A stretch of DNA of 31,103 nucleotides from Symbiodinium natans (taxonomy: Eukaryota; Sar; Dinophyceae; Suessiales; Symbiodiniaceae): positions 390,270-421,372 of the forward strand of contig CAJNDS010002334.1 in the NCBI GenBank assembly GCA_905221605.1, read 5' to 3'. The notes under the pieces were generated by a model. It did no database searches. It saw only the letters and a list, made by a program, of their open reading frames with translations, and was not told the origin of the DNA. Of the stretch, positions 10,850 to 20,400 are shown piece by piece; positions within the stretch are counted from its first letter, which is position 1; each line of letters starts with the position of its first letter. The translations under genes and the position numbers were made by a program.

Positions 10850-12090
10850 GTTGTATCTGGGCAATGGGCGCGATTGCCCGCGATGTATCCTTTCCAGGAT
10901 CTTGTACAAACTGGCTGTGCTGCAGCTTGCTTTGCTCATGTGAATCTAGTGCCTGGTGTGAGGTGAAGCTGGTTCCCACAACCAGTGCTTTGTCATTAGT
11001 TAAGTGAGCCAGCCGACAAGATTAGAAGCGTGACATAATATAAACGCTAACACGTAGCAGGTCTGATGGTTGAGTTTTATAAGTCAAATTCTACGGCTAG
11101 CTGCTTGGCAGCAATGGTCACCCTCAATACAGGGTGCTGGCTCAAATATGAAAACATCGGGGTTGCAGGCTCGAACTCTGCACTCTAAACGAGGAACGCA
11201 AGCTTACAGCAAGACAATCCTGGCTCGATTTCAAATTCGATGCTGGCACGGACTTTTCTACTTGCTCAACGACTCCATTCAGACCCTTCGTGAGGATTGC
11301 TCAGCTGTCACAGCCTTATTCTTTCGAATGCGCGGGATGCTGCTGGTTGATTGACTGGCCATATCCTGGACGCGAAGAGACTCGTTTCAGGTGAACACGC
11401 GACCGCGGTGAACCCGTGAGAGACAGAGGACCGCTGTGGGGTTTGCGTGGCTCGCCTCCAATCAGAAGGAGAGTGCACAGAAGGAGAGTGCACAAAGAGA
11501 GATGTTCTGTAGAGCCAGTGTAGAGCTGTGTGGTCTTCAAGCTCGCAGAGCCAAGGTGAGGGGGGCAGACTGGGCTCGCTGAGATGAAGGTTCTGACGAT
11601 GAGATGAGGACTGAACACTTGGCCTTAGCCTTTCCGGGCCTTGAATCCAATGCGAATGAATGCGTGTTTTGGTTACAGCTGCAGACTTGAAAAGGTGCGC
11701 AGTGGGTTGAACACGCGAGGTTGTATTCCAGGCATATTAGCAATGGCATTGTAGTTCAAGCCAAGAGGTTTTGATCGCATCGCTTCAGTCGCCATTGAAG
11801 GGGTGCGAAGCAGAACGGTTGTGTCCAAAGTGGCCGCGGAGCAACAGCCAGACAGAGTCTTTCACAGGTTTCTTTCATCCAGCGCATTCTGAGGCTAGAG
11901 CAGATGTGCGGTGAAATTGAGGTTGGGCACCAAGCCATGCCAGTTGCTTCTTGTATTGGTCGCGTTCTGCAGGCCGAGCTGTCGTCCACAACAGCAAGTC
12001 CGTCCTAGACTTGCCATCGAGCGCGTGCAGTGGTTCATTGATTGTTGGTCAAAGAGTTGCACAGTATGGTGTCACATGGTGTCCCCAAGG
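10850..12090. other. Stretch without a recognisable gene
   Basis: No convincing exon was found. A 16-base unit, AGAAGGAGAGTGCACA, is repeated in tandem at about 11465-11495. Part of the stretch may be introns or the 5' end of the polymerase gene that follows. Confidence 0.4.
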
Positions 12091-12153
12091 CACAAGCGCA
12101 AGGCAGAGGCCTTCCACGATGAGCAGACGAGCAAACGCTCCATGCGGGATCAG
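12091..12153 (+). CDS. Candidate N-terminal exon of DNA polymerase alpha
   Basis: The frame reads HKRKAEAFHDEQTSKRSMRDQ and ends at CAG|GTGACT, a standard donor, in phase 0. It is hydrophilic and lysine rich, as expected for the poorly conserved N-terminus of this subunit, but the residues themselves do not identify it. Assignment rests on position and on phase match to the exon at 12374. The 5' boundary is a guess. Confidence 0.35.
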
Positions 12154-12373
12154 GTGACTCGCGCAAGCGCGTTGAGAGTAGAATATGTACAATCACGTGT
12201 ATGTCCTGAAAGGAGCTCACGGAGCTCAAGGGCCCGGAGCAAAGGCCGGCCGAGACCACCACACAGGCATCTCTCTCTGTGGACATGAAGGACAGGTGCC
12301 CAGAGTGCAGAGCCCCGAGTTGCTTGAAGAGTGCACCGCATGTTGCCACTGAGCGAAGGATGTGCCAATGCAG

Positions 12374-12511
12374 GTGCCGATGGAGGCTGAGGCACTTTTG
12401 CTCCGCCATGAAGTGATGCCCCGCCTTGCCGAGATCCATGTGATGCTTCAGGCTCAGACGCCTCAGACCGAGGACACCACTGCACCAGACATGACTGCGG
12501 GCTTCGAGCAG
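12374..12511 (+). CDS. Candidate N-terminal exon of DNA polymerase alpha
   Basis: Exactly 46 codons between GCAG and GAGCAG|GTGGAC, phase 0 at both ends. It reads VPMEAEALLLRHEVMPRLAE and then an acidic, Thr/Pro rich part ending TAGFEQ. It joins in phase to the exon at 12703. The N-terminal region of polymerase alpha is variable between lineages, so identity is inferred from context. Confidence 0.45.
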
Positions 12512-12702
12512 GTGGACGCAGCTAGGTCTGTGTGTAGCGGCAGGTGTGTGCTACTGCAATACTGCAATCCCATGCGCTCGTTGGAGCCTTTCGAAGTTGA
12601 CCTGCGCACCTCCTTCAACCAGAACACTACTAGTTTGCCATAGATCTTGAAGCTCACCTGGGGCTTGGCCTACTCACCTGGAGATAAATGCAGCCTGCCA
12701 AG

Positions 12703-13620
12703 GTGGATGTGCCGGAGACCGGGAGCGATCTGCTGGATCAGGGCCACTGTGAAGCTGTGAAGGATGCAGAGGGTGGCCTCTGGTTCTTCCTCCTCGATGC
12801 CTTCGAAGATGAGCGATCCAGCCCACCCCGAGTCTACTTGTTCGGCAAGGTCCAGGTCAAGTCGAACCATACGGAGTATCGCAGCTGCTGCCTCGTGGTG
12901 GAGAAGCTGGAACGTTGCTTTCACTTGCTTCTGAAAGTTGAGGACCCTTCGGAGCCCGAATCGGCAAAGGCAGCAGCAAGTGCAGCCACGGAGGAGCTTG
13001 AGAGGCTCAGGAGTGAGAAGATTCCGAGCATGAAGGTTCTCCGGTGCAAGCTGAAGTATCGAAACTATGCATTTGAGAAGCCGCTCTCGCAGGGTTTGGG
13101 CAATCTGCCTTTCCTGAAAGTTGTGTGTGATGCGGCTGGTGCCATGCCGCCAGTTGGCCTAAGTGGTGACAACTTCACGCACAGCTTTGGCATCCAGACC
13201 AGTCTCCTTGAACGGCTTTTATTGACAAAACGTCTGATGGGTCCTGCTTGGTACCGGCTTCGCCCGGGTTCATTCAAAGAAGAAGCTGCAAAGCTTTCGC
13301 ACTGCGCCACAGAGTATCGCATCACGCCGGCCTCTATTCAGTTGCCCAAGACAGAGGCGGAGAGAACGCACTGGAACTCCCACATGCCATCATCCAGCCC
13401 TCCGTTGAGAGTCCTCAGCTTGAGCCTGCAGACGTTCCAGCAGAGTGCCCAAGTGTCACATGAAGTCCTTGCAATTGGCTGCAGTTTGCATCCGTCCGTG
13501 AGTCCCGATGCCTCTGCAAACGAGTCGGACCTGCAGAATTCTCGGCGAACTTGGGGAGCTATCCGGCGCTTGGGTGCCAATCCATACCCACGCGATGCCG
13601 AGAAGGCTCAAGAAGCTTGC
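12703..13620 (+). CDS. POLA1: DNA polymerase alpha catalytic subunit, large N-terminal exon
   Basis: Polymerase alpha is the B-family polymerase that extends the RNA primer made by primase at replication origins and on the lagging strand. This 306-codon exon carries the conserved N-terminal domain. It opens with LWFFLLDAFED and VYLFGKVQV (family: F.WLDA.ED and V.LFGKV), then SCCLVVEKLER, then VLRCKLKYRNYAFE (family KNYAFEIP), then SGDNFTHSFGIQTSLLERLL and MGPAWYRL (family FSHVFG.NTS.LE.FL and KGPCWL). The start of the exonuclease-like fold reads LRVLSLSLQTFQ; the acidic DIE motif of proofreading polymerases is absent there, as is normal for polymerase alpha. A TAA lies in frame just before an ATG at 12688, so I place the exon start after CCAAG at 12703. 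It ends in a classical GTAAGT donor. Confidence 0.88.
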
Positions 13621-13723
13621 GTAAGTTGGGCGTGCATGCATATGATTGAATACTGTATGAGATTCATATGACTCTTGTTGAGTCGCGGTGAGCGTGCTGT
13701 TATCTGCTGAGCGTTTCTTGCAG

Positions 13724-13792
13724 GAACTTGCTACTGGCGGCTTCCACAGCTGCAACAATGAACTTGCACTGCTCAATGCCTTCTTGCTGAAG
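13724..13792 (+). CDS. POLA1: DNA polymerase alpha exon 2 of the block
   Basis: Follows TTGCAG and reads 23 codons ending ELALLNAFLLK, matching the family stretch E..LL..FL.K before the second exonuclease-like motif. It ends AAG|GCGGAG, a GC donor in phase 0. Both junction phases agree with the neighbouring exons. Confidence 0.85.
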
Positions 13793-14046
13793 GCGGAGCT
13801 GTTGAAAGAAGCCAGTCCATCAGAGCTCAGCAGTCCATCAGATCTCCTCTGCCAGTGCCAGATCAACGATCTGATGTGCGATTTCTGCGATTTCTGCGGT
13901 GTGATTCAGCTCTGTCAGCTCTCATCCCTAATGTTTGCCATTTCGAGGATTGTGAGCTCTGCTAGCTGTGGCCCTGCTAGCTAGCCCTAGTGGAGTTTCT
14001 CAAAATGAACCAGCAAGCTGGTGCGTGGGCTCATGAGTGGGTGCAG

Positions 14047-14077
14047 GTGCAGGAGTTCGATCCGGATGTCATTGCAG
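14047..14077 (+). CDS. POLA1: DNA polymerase alpha small exon
   Basis: A 31-base exon after GTGCAG reading VQEFDPDVIAG (family V.K.DPD.IVG). Codon G is split over the next intron (GTTGGG donor). The sequence joins without gap to the HNVY exon. Confidence 0.88.
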
Positions 14078-14134
14078 GTTGGGTGCTCTGGTGCCCTTGG
14101 TTCTGCAAGGTGTTCTCTTTTGACCACGAGCCAG

Positions 14135-14210
14135 GCCACAACGTCTACTCCGTCGATCTTGATGTCCTAAGTTCGCGGCTGCACCAGCTCGGGGCACCCA
14201 GATGCCCCTG
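14135..14210 (+). CDS. POLA1: DNA polymerase alpha exon with exonuclease II-like motif
   Basis: Follows GAGCCAG and reads HNVYSVDLDVLSSRLHQLG, the family motif HNIYGFDLEVL, followed by APRCP. The preceding intron is only 57 bases. It ends CCCTG|GCAAGT, a GC donor, in phase 2. Confidence 0.88.
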
Positions 14211-14568
14211 GCAAGTCTCAGCTTACTTTGGCGCGCCCCAAAAATTGCAATATGCGTTGCGTAATGCATGTGCAATGCATGCTGTATCTGAAGGCTCAAA
14301 GTGCAGCACTGGCACAGGCTCGGGCGGTTGCGTCGCTCGAAGGACATGTTCCTGTCAAGTGTTCGCCTGGTGAGCCTAAGCTTGACTGAAGCCTAAAGCT
14401 GTTCTTGTGGCACAAGGACCGGGTGCCGCGAGCAGAGGGTCGCCAGGGCCAGGGCTTTTGGGTGCCTTCCTCAGCTCAAAGGAGCATCGAATCTAGACGT
14501 GATGCATTGATGCATGACCTGATCCCGCAGTGCTTGCTGCAGACTTCAGGCAGGAGCGACCTTAGCAG

Positions 14569-14591
14569 CTGGAAGATTGGCCGCTGTCTGA
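14569..14591 (+). CDS. POLA1: DNA polymerase alpha micro-exon
   Basis: About 23 bases after TTAGCAG reading WKIGRCL, matching family W.KIGRL.R. The first base completes a Cys codon from the previous exon. The best in-phase continuation uses a GA...AG intron (donor GATGAG), giving R-PFKL at the next exon. Confidence 0.7.
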
Positions 14592-14716
14592 GATGAGCAC
14601 CTCAAGTTCTTGAGGCTTTCTCGGGGGACTTCGAACTCGATGTGCCTGCTTTCGGAGATTCGGGGTTAGAAGCAGAGCATCTCATCTTCTCTCAACCTGC
14701 TCTTAGAGCTGTGCAG

Positions 14717-14880
14717 GGCCCTTCAAACTTTCCCGGCATGGAGCCTTCGGACCTCCCAAGGTGTGTGACACGGCGTTGCAGTCGAGGGATCTGTTGCCGA
14801 AGCTGGGTTGCCCCTCGGCTTGACTGAACATCTTGGAGGGTTTAGTTCATGCGCAATTGTCGCGTGGGGGTTCCGAGCTG
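14717..14880 (+). CDS. POLA1: DNA polymerase alpha exon with in-frame TGA
   Basis: Reads KLSRHGAFGPPK, resembling family KLGGRSGFG, then VCDTALQSRDLLPKLG (family ICDVEISAKELI), then LEGLVHAQLSRGGSELE (family LSELVQQ.L). A TGA at 14821-14823 lies in this frame between the last two motifs, with about five codons more than the family spacing. Either the exon is inactivated, or a very short intron removes it. A 51-base GA...AG intron at 14788-14838 is possible on paper but would delete the conserved DLL. Confidence 0.6.
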
Positions 14881-14950
14881 GAAAGATCAAGCATGACGCT
14901 GCCCTTGTGGGCAGAGAGCTTTTTGCTGGCTGCGCCCGTGCGTGGACTAG

Positions 14951-15004
14951 CTTTCCAGTTTACCACCCGAAGATGCCCAGATACTGAAAAACTTGATCCG
15001 ACAT
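14951..15004 (+). CDS. POLA1: DNA polymerase alpha exon before the long gap
   Basis: After GACTAG the frame reads LSSLPPEDAQILKNLIRH, fitting the family segment just before LLYLLEHT..DA. It can end at CAT|GCCTAA (GC donor, 15005) or earlier at GAT|GCCCAG (14975), both in phase 0. The next family residues (H-E-N-A-H-A-D-L-L-A-G) are found only at about 27,845. Confidence 0.6.
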
Positions 15005-16371
15005 GCCTAAGAGTATGAATCAGCCGGGTCGAAGTTCATCAGCTGGAAGAAGTATATTCTCATCTAGCCATGGAGAATTTTGCATTGTTTTTCAGCGAAG
15101 CATCGCAGCATCGGGGCCAGCTCGCGGGAGTGGAAGCGCACGCAAGATTCGCGGAAGAGGCTCTGTCATTGCAGTGCACTTGGCAAGCCGTTAAGCACAC
15201 CTTGAGCCAGCAAGCGTGGCGCTACGAACACTTTAGGGAACGAGGCATCCAAAGCTGCACTCTTGCCGAAAGCTGTTTCTGACACGCGCATCCCTTGTCA
15301 CGGTGTGCCCGCAGCAAATGCGTGAGGCTACGACCTCGCCAATATTGCGAAGGAACAGTTGGGCGTTTCAAGCCTGAAAGTTGTACGGTACTCGTGGGCG
15401 AAATGACGGTAAACTTCAGCAGACTTTTCTCAGACTGCTGAACTTAGGTCGAACCGGAAGCGATTCCGGATTACTATGATTCTGCCAGGATGGGCCATGT
15501 GCAAAGCTGACAGCTGACAACGCGAAACGTTGAGTATGGGGATGTCGACAGGAGTCTGGTGAACCTGCTCCGGATCAAGATCCTCGATGCGTTCTGCATA
15601 GCTCGGCTGACGCATTCTCTGCAAATCCTGCGCGGCCCGCAGAAGCCATGTGGTGCTTGAAACCGTGCTGCTTCTGCTTGTGCTTGTACAATCATGTTAT
15701 ATCATGTTCGCCGTGTCTGCGAGTCTTCTTTTTCAGCAGCATTTGGTTCAGAAACGGGGCCAATGGGGCCGTTAGTAGCAGGCCCTGGATGGCAAGGATG
15801 GTAGGCGGGAGCCTCTGCCATGGCTCACCGCTCGCAGCAGCCTTATTTAAGAGTTGAGAGCAAGTCGAGCAAATTCTGATAAATTCTGCATTTTGTTTGT
15901 GTGTGCCCCAACGTAAAGAAAACGGCAATGCTTGAGCTCTGAGCTTGAAACGAAGGACCACATCCTTACAGCCAACGGAGTATCCGGAGCCTTCGCCGCA
16001 GTTGGCCTGCATCTCTGGCCGCCTGTGTGGCCACAATGCGTAACATGACTTCGAAGGGTCTTGAACGAAGTGACATGCCCAATTGAAGGACATCATCCAG
16101 TTTTCCAGCGCCGTGTATTACTGCAGCGAAGCAGAAGGAAAAGTTCAAGTGGAGGCTGGTTGTCCATGTTCGCATTGTTCACATCAGAGAACACATGTCT
16201 AGAGCTTGAAGTGGGCAGTTCAGGTATCGAGGCTTGGTGAGGACGACAACCAGTGTCATGCATCTTGATTGTCTGAAAGTTGTTGTCGTGGCACAGTTTT
16301 ACCTGTGCCACGTCGTGTCGGATGCAGATTTCTGCGTTTGCTAATTTTAATCTCCTGCCACTTCAAGTCAG
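15005..16371. other. Stretch between polymerase exon and Calx-beta gene
   Basis: No family was recognised. A 70-codon frame from ATG 15070 (MENFALFFSEASQHRGQ...) is helix-like and may be an exon. The 5' end of the Calx-beta/ABC-like gene must lie here or earlier but could not be placed. A strong hairpin sits at 16287-16312. Confidence 0.4.
16287..16312. repeat. Perfect 10-bp hairpin
   Basis: CGTGGCACAG, six-base loop TTTTAC, then CTGTGCCACG. It lies 60 bases upstream of the first recognised Calx-beta exon. Confidence 0.85.
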
Positions 16372-17421
16372 GTGGATTATGAGACTTTCGACATCTCCGC
16401 AGTTTCTGGTGTCAAGTATGTGGGTCGCAAGGGCACCATCGCTTTTGAGCCAGGCGGCTGTGCATCACCGGTGCCAGTATACATGCATTTTCCTACCTGC
16501 TACCCTGAACCCTAAACCCCCAGCTTCGCCTTCGAAGATATACCTCGGAAGTTAGACAGGTCCGCAGGGGCAGGGCTCTTCTGAGCCTCGAATCCCCTTT
16601 TGGGGGGTTCAAGTCTGGGGTGTGTCGGTACATGTCACAGTATGTGTCGGTATGTCGATCGGAAACCGGAGAGCAGCGCGCGCTTCCGGAAAGCGTACAA
16701 CAGCTTCCGCAAGAGCTTCCGGGACAACAGGAACTCCAAGAATGTAGTGTCACGACAGCTCAGAAGCTGTGATCCGGGCTCGTGATTGCCGAACTATGCC
16801 GAGCTTTGCAGTGCGAAGCTGCCATGTTCATATGTCTGTTCTTCATTGAACTTCAACATCAGGAAGGGGGCGATCTGCAGTGCTTTGGCTCAGGCTGTTG
16901 ATGGCCCATATTGAAGACTTAATTTCTGGGCAAGTTTGTCTTCATGCTACAGTGTTCGGCTTGCAACAAGCAGTAAGAAGCGGCCGAGATTTTGTATGTG
17001 CAGCAGTCGTGCTATGTGGATTTTGCTGTCGGAACACTTGTGAGAAAACTCGCATGTGCGTCACGGATTGGTTTCTGAAGACGGACATGCAGTATGTGAA
17101 TCTGATCCTTTGTTGTCGTTGGATGTAGTCGCGCCCGGCAGGGGAAATGTCAGTGACAGTCGAGATCAACCTCATTGAAAACGATTCCTTCGAGGCAGAA
17201 TGTTGAATGTGCGGCCGCATTTGAGCCGTGACGAAGTGATCTGCGAGGCCACGCTGGAATTTGGTGTACGCTTGCTCAGGCATGGGCCAGTGGTTGCAGA
17301 TAGGAAAGTGCAGATGGCTCGCAGCGTTTCTCAGTGCAGGCCTCGCGGTGCTGTGCTGGGCCACTACCTTCATACTTGCAGAGTTACTGTCGCGGATGAT
17401 GACACGTTTCCTACCAACAGG
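16372..17421 (+). CDS. Calx-beta domain exons
   Basis: Four exons join in phase. Exon 16372-16453 (after GTCAG) reads VDYETFDISAVSGVKYVGRK and GTIAFEP, the classic Calx-beta pattern V.Y.T.DG.A..G.DY....GT..F.PG. Exon 17154-17194 reads VTVEINLIENDSFE (family KTI.V.IIDD..FE). Exon 17248-17279 reads ATLEFGVRLL. Exon 17340 to about 17421 reads GAVLGHYLHTCRVTVADDD, the closing strand and acidic DDD calcium-site end of the domain, then TFPTNR. Three of the four exons visibly end AG|GC (donors at 16454, 17195 and 17280); the end of the last is uncertain. Acceptor phases match (phase 1, 0, 2). Confidence 0.82.
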
Positions 17422-20400
17422 AGCGAGGGCTAATGCCTAAATCCTAACCCCTAAGCTGTAATGTCTGAGTCCTTTCATGAGCCTCAGCGGCTGTTTTGAG
17501 GAACGCTGACAAGTTGCGTCAAGGGAGAGGCGCGGAGATCCAACCAATTGTTCCTGGCCGGAAGTTTTGGTTGCATTGAGGTTTTTGTCGTCGTCAGCGC
17601 CGTAGTAACTTTAGTCGATGTTGTAGTACTTCAAGCCAATGTTCTATTGTTTCTACTTTTTCGAAGATGTGCATCTGATGACAGTAATTTTGCTAGGACA
17701 CTTTCGGATCATCTGCTGCTCGGGCCGAGGTTTTGTGGACGGAGTATCTCAGAATGAGCCTCAAGGCAATTGGGAAATTCATCAATAACTGCTGATATTC
17801 CTGTTGCACTAGCTGCGTTGCCGAGTATTGCCGTGTACCAGTCTCGGCAGGGACTGTCCTGACCAGGACCGCAAGGTTCGGACGGCGGCTATTTACAACC
17901 TTCTCACGGATCAGGCCTTGTTTTCTTCCCCGGAGCCTTGCGTTGCAACCGTTAATTTTGTTTTGGCTTACATTTTGGCTAGCTCGACTTGGAGCGAGCA
18001 TAGCGAAGCTATACGGAATCACGCCCAAACCCTGAAAACCATGACTGCGTAGCACACAGGCCCTGAGGGCGACGCTTTCTGTTTTCTGCAGTGTGAATGG
18101 CCCTCAACAGATGTCTCTTTGGGGTCAGGTGCGAAACCTCGCGTACCTCTGGCAAGTGATGCAACTTGCTTGCACAACGGGTGCAGCCGCAAGCTTCTGA
18201 CATGCTCCGAGTACGGTAAGGGCCTTCATGGTAAGATTTTGGACCAATTAAGAGCTTGTTCCCCAGGTTGACCAAGTACTTGATCGACCAGGTGCTGGCG
18301 GATGAGCCTTTGCCCTTCTTCACGGACCCCATCATGCCCAAAGGCAGAGAAGAGCGCGTCGCCTGGACACATGGAAACTTACATGGAAGGGATCATTTGG
18401 TGTAGCTCGGGGGCGGCTAGGAGTGTGGTTTCCTATTCACTTCGCCCATCTTTGGCTGAGGTTTGGCTCACGATTGCTTTTTCCTTCCTGCCGCATGCTG
18501 CGGCACGGTTGCATCACAGTTTGTTTGTTCATGAGCATGCCTTGCAACCGCGAGCTTTCCGTGAGCTTCGAAGCCAAAGCTGAAAAGGTGATGCTGGTTC
18601 TGAACCGAATGAAAGCTGAGCGGCGCATCCAGGGCATGGCATCTTGGCAACCTAGCGCCTTTTTTTTTTTTTTTTTTTTTTCTCAGGCTGTCTCCTGAAC
18701 TTCTTAACAGAGTTCCAGCCCTGAAAGCTGTCGCCGTGACTTAAACATATTTGAGCACCTCATTCCGTATTCAAACCTTGAGTCAGCCAAGGTTGTTAAT
18801 CAGCTACAAGGTGGAATGCTGACTGCTCGTGCGTTTAGGCAGCCACAGTGTCAAACTCTCAGCTACCCACAGTGCTGGCAGGAAACTTGCTGAGGACCGG
18901 ATGCAATGCTAGGGCTGGGGCGGTCCGCAAGAGATCTGAGAAGCAGCGTGCTCTGGGTTGCCGAGGAAGTTCCTGAACTACAACGAAGACTCTCGTGACT
19001 CCGTGTGTTCAGCTCAGATTCCTGGGTTGCAAAGGTTTTGAGAAGCTTTGGGAGCTCCAGAACCCTCCATAATTGGTGAGGTCGACTTCAGACTTGGCGA
19101 TGGCCATAACCCGTGATGTCCCTGAGCTCGTGGAGCATGGCTTCATGGGTGTGCCTTGCTTGGACTGCTCTTGTTTTTGCTCAGATCGCTCTTGCGGAAG
19201 ATGCGGTAGAACTGCTAGAAGTTCTAGAAATTTCTAGAAGAGGACCTGTCAGAATCAGCCAACAACTTAGATCTTCGAGCTCGTAGAGAACTTGGGCTTG
19301 GTCATCGTTCTCGGAGTGCTCATGGTGGCGTCTGCCGGCAGCACAGGGTGCGAAGGATGCGGAAGTGAAGACTGAGAAGATGGTTCTTCGGTCACAGAGT
19401 GCCCCAAAGTTCAGGCAGAGCGACTTGACCGCCATGACACCCACCGCCTTCTTCCTTATCCCTCTGGCGATGCTGAGCCCTGGCTAGTCTATACCGTGAT
19501 GACACCGAGCCTAGATCTCTAAAAGCCTGCTGCGGCGAGGATGTTCATTTACATTCGCCATCCTGAGACTGAGCGCGCAGGGCTTAGATGTCTGGGAGTT
19601 GTCTGGGGATCATGCAGAGTTTTTCTTCCCTGTGCCTCCTCCGTGTCAAGGCCGAGATCGGCTGGTCTTTCAGAGGCAGACTGAGATGTTGATCTTGGTG
19701 CACCAAGTGACGGCACCTTCGTCAGCACAAACATCTTTCAGCCCAGCAAGCGAGCACGTGTTTTTTGTGTGATTTTGTTTCTCTGTGGCTGACGTGAAGG
19801 ACCACACTCGATTGATTACCGATTATTTTCAGCGCCCGACAATGGTGGTCAGTTGCTTGACCTTGCTTCAGTTGCACGCACATCATGCCGCTTCACGGCC
19901 CCAACTTGAGCTTGTGCACCTTTAGCTGTGGCCGTACCTGAAGGCTTCAACGGGAGGGTTGCTGAATGCAACAGAGCGACCACCCTCGCGACTATGTTCA
20001 GGCCAGGGTGGTGCCGGTTTGGTGGTTGCCTCTGCTGTATAACACATGAGCAGTGCTACATGTCTAGCTTGCGCATATGCAGAGCCAGCAGCTGCCCAGG
20101 GTCACAAATTCGGAGTTCGCACCTTTCATGACGACTGTTATCATCGCCATCTATGTTACTTGGCTGGCAAATTGACATGGCAACTGCAGAGTCGTCGCAT
20201 GTGTGCGCATCCAGGTTGCGTTCCACTATGCATCTGTCGTGGACAAGACAATCACCATTGGTCTCGTCCTTGCGAAGATCGACCACGCCCAAAATCTAAC
20301 ATCTTAACGTTTCTCCTGCTTTGTGCAGCTTTGTTGGGATGAGGCGAGTTCCTGACCTCTATAGCTGTATGGCGCAGCATTGGTGGGGCATATCAGAATG

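Noticed and set aside
12035-13866. Long minus-strand frames opposite the polymerase exons
   Set aside because: They are shadows of the coding strand, which has clear polymerase alpha motifs.
16590-16625. GGTTCAAGTC resembling a tRNA T-loop
   Set aside because: No matching acceptor, D or anticodon stems could be found around it.
17958-17992. Sequence resembling two truncated spliced-leader copies (TTTTGGCTTACATTTTGGCT)
   Set aside because: The dinoflagellate leader ends TTTTGGCTCAAG; both copies here lack CAAG and the match is about ten bases, which is too weak.
18660-18681. Poly-T as the reverse of a retro-copy poly-A tail
   Set aside because: No coding remnant was recognised on the minus strand next to it, so the claim cannot be supported.
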